Shown: positions 25,052-33,520 of the stretch, one piece after another
Layout of the letters: each line of letters starts with the position of its first letter
Numbering within the stretch: position 1 is the first letter of the stretch
Assembly: GCF_001563265.1 (NCBI RefSeq)
Contig: NZ_CP005083.1
Coordinates: 3,413,001 to 3,477,000, forward strand
Direction: 5' to 3'
DNA: 64,000 bases
Origin: Sphingobium sp. TKS
GTDB lineage: Bacteria > Pseudomonadota > Alphaproteobacteria > Sphingomonadales > Sphingomonadaceae
Program-made: the position numbers and the translations under genes
The notes under the pieces: model-generated
Told to the model about the DNA's origin: nothing
Seen by the model: the letters and a program-made list of their open reading frames with translations, nothing else
Database searches by the model: none

Positions 25052-25450
25052 TCAACCGTCGGTTATTTGCCTGACCCGCGCGCGCCCGGCAGTGCGGCGC
25101 AGGGCATCGATGGCATCCCGACAGTCCTTCGCATTGGTGAAGCTGCCGCCGGAGGCCCGAACATGACCATCGGCCGTGCAGAAGCGCCACCGCCAATCCT
25201 CAGGCCCAGCGCGCTTGGCCAGCATATGCGCGGGCATGACCCGATAGATTTCGAAATAGGGTTCAGCATGATCATTGGAAACCCATAAGGGCACTGAGCG
25301 CCAAGGAGCCAATCCCAACGGGCCAGCCTCATTTTGAGCATTTGAAGCGTCGCCAGACTGCAACTGCTGGTTGGCCGAATATTGTTCAACATGCTTCTCA
25401 GCACCAATCTCAAGCGCATCGAAAAACGGATGGTCCAGAGAACCGGACAT
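25052..25450 (-). CDS. hypothetical protein with C-terminal YegP/DUF1508-like domain
   Basis: 132 residues. Residues about 95-125 (WRWRFCTADGHVRASGGSFT then NAKDCRDAIDALRR) follow the pattern of the YegP/DUF1508 fold, small beta-beta-beta-alpha units often seen in stress-related proteins. The central PWRSVPLWVSNDHAEPYFEI segment is unassigned. Start ATG 25450 sits six bases after AGGAGG, an ideal spacing; another ATG at 25456 directly abuts that site. It is preceded by leader element copy 3. Confidence 0.6.
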   Translation of the reverse strand: MSGSLDHPFFDALEIGAEKHVEQYSANQQLQSGDASNAQNEAGPLGLAPWRSVPLWVSNDHAEPYFEIYRVMPAHMLAKRAGPEDWRWRFCTADGHVRASGGSFTNAKDCRDAIDALRRTAGRARVRQITDG

Positions 25451-25509
25451 CGTCATCCTCCTGCTGTGCAAGCGGGAGTGCATGAGTCTCTCTGTCACAG
25501 GAAGCTTGC
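25448..25509 (-). promoter_or_regulatory. shared leader element, copy 3
   Basis: Minus strand: GCAAGC (25509-25504), GACAGAGAGAC (25496-25486), CTCCC (25478-25474), GCTTGC (25473-25468), AGGAGG (25462-25457), ATG (25450). Perfect GCAAGC/GCTTGC stem; CTCC pairs with GGAG of the ribosome site. Confidence 0.65.
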
Positions 25510-25642
25510 GGCGGAAAATCGCGTGATCATGCTCCATAGCATATCCTGCCATGAACCCTGCATCGATTCTCAATGTGCCCGGTCGACCGCTGGCTTCATG
25601 CCTTCCGGTCCTGTATCATTCGTCGATCGTTCGCGCGTTTCT

Positions 25643-25699
25643 GCAAGATGCGACCGGCTGAGAGACCAGATTGTGCTCCCACTTGCTGACGGGAGAATG
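25643..25699 (+). promoter_or_regulatory. shared leader element, copy 5
   Basis: GCAAG (25643-25647), GAGAGAC (25660-25666), CTCCC (25676-25680), CTTGC (25682-25686), GGGAG (25691-25695), ATG (25697). The 5-bp outer stem and the CTCCC/GGGAG pairing are both kept although the surrounding bases differ. The ribosome site is unusually close to the ATG (one base). Confidence 0.55.
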
Positions 25700-25933
25700 A
25701 AAATCGACGAACTTCTTTCCCATCGGAATATCATAAGAAGCTGGCATGAGTGGGAGATTGATGGACGAGAACGGCATCTCATCCTGGTGATTGAAACCGA
25801 TGTCGAGATGCAACCAGAAGCCGAGAATTATGACGCCGCCTTGATGGAGGAGGTGCGAACGGCAGCAGTTGCGCTGTTGCGCGCCACACCCAGCGCGATC
25901 GACCGCATTCGGATCGTTCCCGCGCGCTATTGA
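25697..25933 (+). CDS. small hypothetical protein
   Basis: 78 residues: MKIDELLSHRNIIRSWHEWE, a beta-rich core (RERHLILVIETDVEM) and a helical end (LMEEVRTAAVALLRAT). No family recognised. The start is set by leader element copy 5; no in-frame alternative with a better ribosome site was found. The gene stands alone between the YegP-domain gene (divergent) and a remnant region. Confidence 0.5.
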   Translation: MKIDELLSHRNIIRSWHEWEIDGRERHLILVIETDVEMQPEAENYDAALMEEVRTAAVALLRATPSAIDRIRIVPARY

Positions 25934-26090
25934 TTGCTCTCCACTGCACCATGGCTTGTGCCCTGGCCGATCAAGCGGCCAAAGTCGGGCAAATATCTTG
26001 ACGCTGCCCACCGCACGCAACGCGCAAGCATCCTTGAGGGCGCCTGCGACTTCTTCCAGCATGACCCTCCCAGCCTCAAACTTCCTCTCC

Positions 26091-26194
26091 TTATGCGTGT
26101 CGGTCGTATCGAATTGCGATACGGCGCCAGTTTCAAGATGGCCCAACAGCCGTTCAATGACATTGCTGCGTCGATAGATCCGCCGTTCAAAAGC
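26091..26194 (-). pseudogene. IS5-type transposase, C-terminal remnant
   Basis: The minus strand encodes AFERRIYRRSNVIERLLGHL and, after a frameshift, NWRRIAIRYDRHA then TAA. This is the well-known C-terminal block of IS5-family transposases (Y-R-x-R-N-x-I-E-R...W-R-R-I-A-T-R-Y-D). Only about 35 residues remain. Confidence 0.6.
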
Positions 26195-26365
26195 GGCTTT
26201 CTCTGAAATGCTGGCGGCGACTTCTTCGCACGCGGGCCGTTTACGACTGGAGATCACCACCCGCGTGCCCGCCTCTGCGAGGGCTTTTACGATGGCGCAG
26301 CCGATGCCGCGTGACGAGCCGGTGATAAGCGCGACTTTCCGGTCAAGTCGGACTGTTTCATAGAT
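26195..26365 (-). pseudogene. short-chain dehydrogenase, N-terminal remnant
   Basis: The minus strand reads RLDRKVALITGSSRGIG followed by CAIVKALAEAGTRVVISSRK, the NAD(P)-binding start of an SDR enzyme (TGxxxGIG motif). There is no start codon in frame before an upstream stop, and after about 50 residues the frame runs directly into the IS5 transposase remnant. So the gene was cut by an insertion and then decayed. Confidence 0.65.
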
Positions 26366-26542
26366 CCTCTCCGGTCCGAAGTAACCTCATGGTTGATTGG
26401 CTGGAGGCATCGACGCAGAGCTTTCCTGCACCTGCAAGCACGGCAGCCGCAAAGTCCGCGTCTACATCCCGCACGCTGAGCCCCCTCTCCGCGTCCACGT
26501 CACCACGGGGGTGCCGGCGCGCTGTTCAGGGCGTCATGAAGT

Positions 26543-27046
26543 TCAAGCATCGAGCCGCAGGTTCAACGTCCGCGAGGCGTCTATCGGAAGCGCTGTCTTG
26601 TAGGTGACCTGTTTCAACACGAGGTTTGACCGGATACTCGCCACCCCTTCGATCTTGGACAACTTCTTGGCGATCAGCCATTCAAGCTCTTCGACGTCCC
26701 GAACGATGACGCGAAGGAGAAAGTCACACTCGCCCGTCATCCAGTTGCATTCCATTACTTCAGGCAACCGTTCGACGGCCGCCTGAAACGCGTCCAACGC
26801 GGCGCGCGGCTGCTTGTCGAGAGTGACCTGGATGTAGGCATTGATCTCCAGCCCCATGACCTTCGGGTTCAGAAGCGTGACGCGCCGGTCGATGATGCCG
26901 GTCTGCTCCAGCTTCCTCACTCGGGTGAGACAGGGCGAAGGCGAAAGGTTGACCCGGTCGGCAAGCTCCACATTGGTCAGATTTGCGTCTCTTTGCAGTT
27001 CATTCAGGATCTTGATGTCCGTCCTATCGAGCGTGAGCATGTTCAT
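26543..27046 (-). CDS. Lrp/AsnC family transcriptional regulator
   Basis: 167-residue regulator with an N-terminal helix-turn-helix (residues about 6-60; DRTDIKILNELQRDANLTNV, VNLSPSPCLTRVRKLE) and a C-terminal RAM ligand/oligomer domain (EINAYIQVTL, GECDFLLRVIVRD). Such proteins sense amino acids or related small molecules and often control adjacent genes. The neighbouring divergent gene is an AraC regulator, and the nearest transport gene (MFS) is broken, so its target is unclear. Full length, intact. Confidence 0.9.
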   Translation of the reverse strand: MNMLTLDRTDIKILNELQRDANLTNVELADRVNLSPSPCLTRVRKLEQTGIIDRRVTLLNPKVMGLEINAYIQVTLDKQPRAALDAFQAAVERLPEVMECNWMTGECDFLLRVIVRDVEELEWLIAKKLSKIEGVASIRSNLVLKQVTYKTALPIDASRTLNLRLDA

Positions 27047-27282
27047 TTTGCTATCCTACCCGCTTTGAAAAAGCAGCCTGAAGTGCAAATGCGGCGGATA
27101 CCGGCACAAAATTCCGTGGACCGTTACAACCGGATCTCCAGGCATCTATCCTCGTCGATTTTTACCAAAACCACGGCAGACTATATTCCGGCGGATCGAC
27201 CGACAGGATTCACATAATTGCCAATTTATGTCGCAAAACGGTCAAAATCGGGTATAAACTTGGCTGAAAAGGAGAGTGCGGC

Positions 27283-28161
27283 ATGTCAGAGATGGCACGA
27301 AGCATCGCGAATCGGTCAACTGACATTATAATGGATGAGGCCGCCAGACGCTGCTGGGATCTGGAGGGTCTGCGCGTCAGTTTTTCATCACTCGATCCTG
27401 ACGAATATCCCCGCCCAGTGACCTCCTTCCTGGTTCAGCGCAAAGAGAATGACGACGAGCTGCCGATCCACCAGCACAGGAAGGGGCAACTGGTCGTCAG
27501 CGCGCAGGGTTCGATTGTCTGCCGCACACTTGACGGCATCCGCATTGTTCCGTCCAACGGCGCCGTGTGGGTGCCGGGCGGTGTGCCCCATCGTATCGCT
27601 ATCTCTGACAATGGCAGATCCTATTGCGTGTTCATTGACCCGGATGTCGGCGCGCTTCCGCATTCCTGCGCAACCTTCTCTATCAATCCCATGCTGCGGG
27701 AGATGATCTTCCACCTCGCCAAGCTGCCGCCGCTCTACCCGCTGGAAGGGCCGACCAGCCGCCTCGCACGGGTTCTTCTGGACGAATTGGCCCAGATGAA
27801 GGCGGAACCTCTTCACTTTCCTGTCACCAGCCATCCGAAGATACAACAGATCGCCGCGGAATTGCTTGATTCGCCCGACGATCGAAGAACCGTGCGGGAG
27901 TGGGCCAGGACAGTGGCCATGAGCGAGCGGACGCTGGCAAGGCTGATTCTCAAGCATACCGGCATGACGTTCGGCCGCTGGCGCCAACAGCTCCACATCG
28001 TCATCGCGGTGCAGAAACTTGGCTTTGGAACGACGGTCCAGGTCATATCTCAGGAGCTGGGATATGATTCCCCAAGCGCCTTCACCGCTATGTTCAAGAA
28101 ATATATGGGCCAGCCTCCGCGGCGGTATCTGCAGGATCGGGTGGAGGGAGAGGCGACCTGA
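27283..28161 (+). CDS. AraC family transcriptional regulator with cupin domain
   Basis: 292 residues. An N-terminal cupin-like sensor (about 50-120; LPIHQHRKGQLVVSAQGS, WVPGGVPHRIAI) is followed by an AraC-type double helix-turn-helix (about 195-285; AMSERTLARLILKHTGMTFG, then LGYDSPSAFTAMFKKYMGQP). The ribosome site is GGAGAG before ATG 27283. It is divergent from the Lrp gene across 236 bases. It may once have controlled the now broken MFS gene that converges on it. Confidence 0.9.
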   Translation: MSEMARSIANRSTDIIMDEAARRCWDLEGLRVSFSSLDPDEYPRPVTSFLVQRKENDDELPIHQHRKGQLVVSAQGSIVCRTLDGIRIVPSNGAVWVPGGVPHRIAISDNGRSYCVFIDPDVGALPHSCATFSINPMLREMIFHLAKLPPLYPLEGPTSRLARVLLDELAQMKAEPLHFPVTSHPKIQQIAAELLDSPDDRRTVREWARTVAMSERTLARLILKHTGMTFGRWRQQLHIVIAVQKLGFGTTVQVISQELGYDSPSAFTAMFKKYMGQPPRRYLQDRVEGEAT

Positions 28162-28228
28162 TCGGTGGGCGGCTTCAGAGAACGGACCGCCCCTTACGCT
28201 GGGAAGCGCCGCCTCCACCTCCGCGGCT

Positions 28229-29009
28229 TCAACTGACGATGTCGTTGCGCATCGTCCGGCGGGCCATCAGAAATGCGATCGTCGCCGCAAAATATCCGAA
28301 AACTGATGACGATCAGCGACCATCGAATTCCCCCGCCAGCGCCCAGACGAGCGGCAAACACGTCGCTCAACGTACCCACGCTCAGGGGCAACCGAGCAGG
28401 TTACCGAAGACTCCCGGAGGCTGGGTGATGAGGCGGGCGCCATAGCGTTGACGGCCATGCGCCGTGGCTCGGGCAGGCTCCACAGGGAAATAAGGCCAAG
28501 AACGATTCCGGGTAATCCGACGATCAACGAGCCAACGGGAATGCCGAGCGAAAAAACGGCCATTGCCGAAGCCCGCTGTTCGCGGGGAACATAGTCGCTG
28601 ATCAAGGAGTGGGACGCCGGCGTACACCCCGCCTCCCCAACGCCGACTTCTACCCGCGCCAGGAAAAGCTGCGCCAAGCTCTGGGCGAGGCCGCATAGCG
28701 TCGTGAAGAAGCTCCATACGATCGCGGAAATGCAATGACATTCACCCGGTCGCCGCGCTCGCCCACGCGGGCGATCGGCAGAGCAAGCGTCGCGTAGAAG
28801 AGTGCGAAAGACAGTCCCGCCAGGGAACCAAGCTGCCAGTCGGCCAACTGCAGATCTCGTTTGATCGGCTCGGCAAGAATGTTGACGACCTGGCGATCAA
28901 GTAAATTGAATGCGTAAAGCAGAAACAGGACCGCAAGCGCATAGCGGGGATATCGCCGCGACAGTTGCATGATCCTGTTGTCTGCTTCCAACGCGTTGCC
29001 ATCGCTCAT
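28229..29009 (-). pseudogene. MFS transporter, multiply mutated
   Basis: The N-terminal part from ATG 29009 (YALAVLFLLYAFNLLDRQVV, IKRDLQLADWQLGSLAGLSF) matches spinster/hexuronate-type MFS carriers. Near 28735 a base is missing, so the sequence continues in another frame (SAIVWSFFTTLCGLAQSLAQ, GCTPASHSLISDYVPREQR). A helix-sized stretch is deleted at PVGSLI/VGLPG, and after about PEPRRMAVN the middle of the protein is lost. The final part (LSDVFAARLGAGGGIRWSLI, then in a third frame FGYFAATIAFLMARRTMRND) ends at TGA 28231-28229. At least four lesions. Confidence 0.8.
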
Positions 29010-29090
29010 TTGGCCGCTCCCCCTCATCGCGGCCGCATGGGACACGCTGCCCAACATCGGGGGATGCCGCTCGACGTCCCCCGACTACCA

Positions 29091-31214
29091 TTAGAATTTA
29101 TAGGAGAAGGAGCCTTTGATCACCCGGGGCTGCCCTATCCTTGCGTCGCTGCACCTATCGCAGGCGCCGTTGACCCGGTCGCTCAGAATCTGATCCTGAT
29201 ACTCGGTGTTATACACCTTGTTGAAGGCATTATCGATGCGCAGGGCAAATTCCCATTTATCGTCGATATCAGCCAAGGAGATCCGGAAGCCGGCAATATC
29301 ATAGGCCCGCTGCTTTGTGAGATTGGGGACATCCCAGTAGAAGCTGCTGGTGTGGGTAAGTTCGCCGCGCAACCCGACCTTCAGCTTGTCCGTGACGGGA
29401 TGGGTATAGTCGGCATTGATGTTACCCGAGAAGCGCGGCGCGTTGGTCGCGGTGTTCCCAGTCACATCTTGCTCGAAGAAAACACCTTTCTTCCACTTGG
29501 AATGGAGGAAGCCGCCGCTGGCCGATATGGACAGGTCCCGTGTCGGCCGCAATGTTCCGGAGAACTCTGCGCCATACGATTCGGACGTACCGATATTGGT
29601 GATGAACTCAGTGATAATGCCGTCGACGTTGATGCGGGTCTCGAACTGGCGATCCTTATATTTTATGTAGAAGCCGGCCACGTCATATTGCAAAAGACCG
29701 CCAAACAACTCACCTTTGGCGCCAACTTCGAAATTGTTCGCCGTTTCCCGTTTGAACGGGATCAACACCGCATCCGCGGCGATGTTGAGCCGCCCTGGCT
29801 CATAACCCTTCGAAGCAGATGCGTAGAGCAGCAGATCGCGAGAGGCATGGTAGGCTAGCGAAAGCTTGGGCAGAACGATCGTGTCGGACGTATCGTTCTT
29901 TCCGCCGGTATTGAGATCGATCCCCTTCACCTTGTTATGGTCCAGGCGAGCGCCGAAATTTACCTCAAAACCACCGGATTTCCAGCCGATGTTGGCAAAG
30001 CCAGCATATTGCCGCGCCAGCGTGGTAACATTGTAATAGTTGGCGACGGTCGGATCGCCGGCCGCAGGCGCGCCAAGGTAAAGATCAACATGGCTCAGCA
30101 GATCAAGGTCGCGGATCGAACTGTAATATACGCCTGCCAGCCAATTGAGAGATCCGCTATTGTCGGACGCGAGCCGAAGCTCCTGGGTAAACACCTTCGT
30201 GACGACCGGAGCGTCCTGCGAGGCGGTAACATCGTCCGCAGGCGTATAGTCGATATCCCAAAGGATGCGGTTCTTACGTCGCGTATAAGAACTCAATGAT
30301 GTCAACGTCGCGAAGTCGAGATCGCGTGTGACGGACAAGATCCCGCCCAGGATCTGCTTATGGTTGTAATTTCGCTCGCTGAGCGGCGTTTCGAACGAAT
30401 ATTCCTGCGGGCCACTTGTCACATAATAGTCGTTCCCGGCATTCTCCGTCCGGCTGTACCGGAAGCTGGCGAGCACTTCAGTTGCGTCGTCCGGGTTCAG
30501 GCGCAGCACCGTACGGAAGCCATATTCCGTCGATTTGTCGGAATTGACATGCAGATTGGGGTTGTACTTGTAGCCGCCGTCGTGATCGGCATAACCCGAG
30601 ATGCGCAGTGCGGCGACTCCGTCGACGATCGGGACGTTGACCGAACCCAGGACATTCAAAATGTTCTGCTCGCCGCCCTCGACAGTGAAATGGCCTTCCT
30701 GTTCATAGCTCGGCTTCCTGGTCACGAACTTTATCGCGCCGCCGATGGAACTGCCGCCGTAAAGAGTTCCCTGCGGTCCCTTCAGCACCTCCAGACGCTC
30801 AAGGTCGACGAGCCGTGCCGATTGATCGGTGATGTTGCGCACATCGTCCACATAGAAACCGACACCCTGGGTGTTACCGAACGCACCAATGCCACGGATG
30901 ACGACATTGGGTTCATTGTCGCCGCGACGGTTCAGTATGACGTTAGGCAGTTGCCGGCCGAGGTCATCGACATTGGCGATGCCGCCTTTCGTCAACATAT
31001 CGGCGGAGAAAGCGGTAATCGTCTCCGGCACGTCTTGCAGACGCTCGCTCCGCTTACGGGCAGTGACGACGATGTCACCAGCCGAGCGGCCTTCCTCCTG
31101 CGCGTCCTGGCTGAACGGCTGGCCTTGAGCCGATGCGGGCGTCACTGCCAAGCCAAGGATCGACACCGATGCCACAGTCGAAAGGCAAATAGATAGAATA
31201 GGTCTGTGCTTCAT
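29091..31214 (-). CDS. TonB-dependent receptor
   Basis: 707-residue outer-membrane receptor that imports a ligand using TonB energy. Signal peptide about residues 1-29 (ILGLAVTPASAQ). The plug domain follows (DIVVTARKRSERLQDVPETI, about 47-66; VLKGPQGTLYGGSSIGGAIK) and then a 22-strand barrel ending with the aromatic FSYKF. The pattern is that of the sphingomonad receptors for aromatic or plant-derived compounds, but the ligand cannot be read. Single gene, with a nearly 300-base upstream region; between the MFS remnant and the flavin-related genes. Confidence 0.93.
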   Translation of the reverse strand: MKHRPILSICLSTVASVSILGLAVTPASAQGQPFSQDAQEEGRSAGDIVVTARKRSERLQDVPETITAFSADMLTKGGIANVDDLGRQLPNVILNRRGDNEPNVVIRGIGAFGNTQGVGFYVDDVRNITDQSARLVDLERLEVLKGPQGTLYGGSSIGGAIKFVTRKPSYEQEGHFTVEGGEQNILNVLGSVNVPIVDGVAALRISGYADHDGGYKYNPNLHVNSDKSTEYGFRTVLRLNPDDATEVLASFRYSRTENAGNDYYVTSGPQEYSFETPLSERNYNHKQILGGILSVTRDLDFATLTSLSSYTRRKNRILWDIDYTPADDVTASQDAPVVTKVFTQELRLASDNSGSLNWLAGVYYSSIRDLDLLSHVDLYLGAPAAGDPTVANYYNVTTLARQYAGFANIGWKSGGFEVNFGARLDHNKVKGIDLNTGGKNDTSDTIVLPKLSLAYHASRDLLLYASASKGYEPGRLNIAADAVLIPFKRETANNFEVGAKGELFGGLLQYDVAGFYIKYKDRQFETRINVDGIITEFITNIGTSESYGAEFSGTLRPTRDLSISASGGFLHSKWKKGVFFEQDVTGNTATNAPRFSGNINADYTHPVTDKLKVGLRGELTHTSSFYWDVPNLTKQRAYDIAGFRISLADIDDKWEFALRIDNAFNKVYNTEYQDQILSDRVNGACDRCSDARIGQPRVIKGSFSYKF

Positions 31215-31510
31215 TTTACTCCCCTTTTTGTCTGGATCGCGCAGATGCGCTGACCTTTTGCCGCATTGCTTGACAGAGCTTGAAGGTGCGTCGCCAATAC
31301 AGCGCCGCCTTAAACCAGCTGCATTCCGCTCTCGAAGGTGAGTGGGTCACGATCACCTTACGCACTCTATCAAAAGTGCACTCAATCATGCGGCACCTGC
31401 TGCGGATGACTGAGCCGCCTTCATTCTTCCTGCGAACTTTTTATTGGATGGTCTAAAGTTGACCGCCTTGGTATTTCCGGAAAATTTCTCCCCTATTCAT
31501 TATGAACAAT

Positions 31511-31846
31511 TCAACCGAAGTTACCCGAAGAATAGATGAGTGGCGCCCTGCTGCCGTCCATCGCCGCAAACCCCTGCGCGAGGGCGATGTCGTCAATCGA
31601 CAGGACGTTCCAGGAGAATGTCCCCGTTTTCAGGATGATGTCGTGCGCCTCGGCGCTTCGATTGATGCATGCCAGGACCATTGGCGGCTCGACACAGAGG
31701 GAGGACGCGGCCGTAACGGTGAGCCCGCGCCTGTCGGCGCCCCGCCCCGCCGCCACGATCGACCCGGACCCTACGATCGCGCGCAGAACCTCCTTGAAAG
31801 ATGCCGGGCCGACACATTCCTGAAGCAGATTGTCCTGGTTGGTCAC
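31511..31846 (-). pseudogene. flavin reductase-like protein, C-terminally truncated
   Basis: 111 residues where the family usually has about 165. The N-terminal FMN-binding half is well preserved (GRGADRRGLTVTAASSLCVE, MVLACINRSAEAHDIIL, GTFSWNVLSIDDIALAQGF). After about residue 94 the match ends in SRAPLIYSSGNFG and a stop, removing the NADH-binding half. It is upstream of the TonB receptor on the same strand. A small functional flavin-binding protein cannot be excluded. Confidence 0.65.
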
Positions 31847-32217
31847 ACGCCCTCACTGGTGTAAGCGTCGTCGTTCAGAGACGCTTTTGAAGTTTCCATT
31901 CCGCAAACTCTCACAAGATAACCGGCATGAGATGCCGATCTCGCACCGCCCGAACGGCACATGCGGAATGATCTGCCGCTGAGGATAAGAGGGGCAAGAA
32001 TCCCGCTCGCCGCCGAACATGGACTTGCACATTCCCTGAATCGGCACCCATCGGCCTTCGCAGACGACCATCAGCAGAGATGAGGGAGCCCGCCGAAGGT
32101 TGCGGAATGAAGTCAGTTCATTGGCATCGATCAAGGGCGCGATGATGTTGCCGCGGATTGATGGCGTCGGGACCAACTATCCGCGATAGTAATTCAACGG
32201 CCGCGATCAGTGTGCAT
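31847..32217. other. intergenic region
   Basis: About 370 bases without a supported gene. A 107-codon minus-strand frame (31853-32176) has poor composition and no recognisable motif; it may contain decayed sequence. Confidence 0.35.
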
Positions 32218-33330
32218 TCAAATTTGGCGATGTTCCACGATGTTCAGCCCATACCCCTTCAGCGCGACCGGCGTATGCGGCGAATTGGTCAGAACGATCA
32301 TGTCGTGGATGCCCAGTTCAGCGAGGATCTGGGCGCCGACGCCATAGTCGCGAAGCTCTTTCACGTCACCGAGCGGTTCGCCGGCCTTGACGCGCAGCAA
32401 GCGCGAAAGCGGCGTATCGCGACTGAAGAGAACGACAGCCCCGTTTCCATCAGAAGCTATCAGTTCCATGGAGCGCGAGAGAAGATCGCTGCGGTTGTCG
32501 GCCTGGCCGAGAACGTCCGAGAAAATGTCCATGGCATGCATTCTGACGATCGTCGGCTTGTCCGGATCAATCTGTCCCTTGACCAATGCGAGCGCTTCGT
32601 TCTCCGCCCCTTTGACGCGAAAGGTGATCGCCATCCATTCACCGCCCCACTTGCTCGCGAACCTGGCACTCGCCAGCCTTTCGACACCGTGATCATGGCG
32701 GCGCCTGTACGCGATCAGATCCCGGATGGTGCCGATTTTCAGCTCATGGAGCCTTGCGAATTCCATGAGGTCGTCGAGCCGGGCCATCGTCCCGTCGTCT
32801 TTCATGATTTCGCAGATCACGCCGGACGGGTTGAGGCCGGCAAGGCGAGCGACGTCAACGGCCGCCTCGGTGTGGCCGGCGCGAACCAGCACTCCGCCCG
32901 ACCTCGCGACAAGAGGAAAGACATGCCCTGGCGTCACGATATGCTCTGGTCCCTTGGACCCGTCGATCGCCACGGCTATCGTCCGGGCACGATCGGCGGC
33001 AGAGATGCCTGTGGAAACGCCGTCCCTTGCCTCGATGGAAACAGTGAACGCCGTCTCGTGCCGCGTCTCGTTCTTGGGACTCATCAAGCCCAGGCGCAAC
33101 TGGTCCACCCGATTTTTGTCGAGGGCCAGGCAAATCAGACCCTTGCCGTGCATTGCCATGAAATTGATCGCGGTCGGCGTCGCCATCTGCGCCGGGATCA
33201 CGAGGTCGCCTTCATTTTCCCGATCCGCATCATCAACCAGAATGAACATCCGGCCGTTGCGCGCATCTTCGATGATCTCCTCCGTGGACGAGAGAAATCG
33301 ATCATTGGCATTGGATGGTGCGCCTGTCAT
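32218..33330 (-). CDS. ribB: 3,4-dihydroxy-2-butanone-4-phosphate synthase with degenerate GTP cyclohydrolase II domain
   Basis: 370 residues in two domains. Residues about 15-210 are RibB, making the four-carbon riboflavin precursor from ribulose 5-phosphate: DDADRENEGDLVIPAQ carries the acidic metal-binding site, and GGVLVRAGHTEAAVDVARLA the second conserved block. Residues about 215-368 keep the frame of RibA (VRMHAMDIFSDVLG, LRDYGVGAQILAELG, LKGYGLNIVEH) but lack the three zinc-binding cysteines and the RCDCG motif, so GTP cyclohydrolase activity is not expected. As an accessory copy beside a luciferase-like monooxygenase operon, it may raise flavin supply. Confidence 0.88.
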   Translation of the reverse strand: MTGAPSNANDRFLSSTEEIIEDARNGRMFILVDDADRENEGDLVIPAQMATPTAINFMAMHGKGLICLALDKNRVDQLRLGLMSPKNETRHETAFTVSIEARDGVSTGISAADRARTIAVAIDGSKGPEHIVTPGHVFPLVARSGGVLVRAGHTEAAVDVARLAGLNPSGVICEIMKDDGTMARLDDLMEFARLHELKIGTIRDLIAYRRRHDHGVERLASARFASKWGGEWMAITFRVKGAENEALALVKGQIDPDKPTIVRMHAMDIFSDVLGQADNRSDLLSRSMELIASDGNGAVVLFSRDTPLSRLLRVKAGEPLGDVKELRDYGVGAQILAELGIHDMIVLTNSPHTPVALKGYGLNIVEHRQI

Positions 33331-33393
33331 TGTTCAACTTTCAACAAGAAATCCATTCCAGCGATGGTCGGCGTTTGCCAGGCCGCTTTCGGC

Positions 33394-33520
33394 CTAGAGC
33401 AGATTCCGATCCGATTGCATCGGCTCGACTGCTCTAGTCTTTTGATTTAACGCGTTTTCCGAGCCAGCAGGTGATTGGTTTCGCCGAACTGGCGTTTCCA
33501 TCTGCTTCGAAAACGCTCTA
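33394..33520. repeat. mosaic intergenic repeat with two palindromes
   Basis: First palindrome CTAGAGCAG (33394-33402) with CTGCTCTAG (33429-33437); second with arms around GCGTTTTC (33453-33460) and GAAAACGC (33509-33516), ending GCTCTAG. It is built like the element at 18121-19432: CTAGAGC start, GCTCTAG end. The terminal CTAG supplies the stop codon of the CoA ligase gene on the minus strand. Confidence 0.7.
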
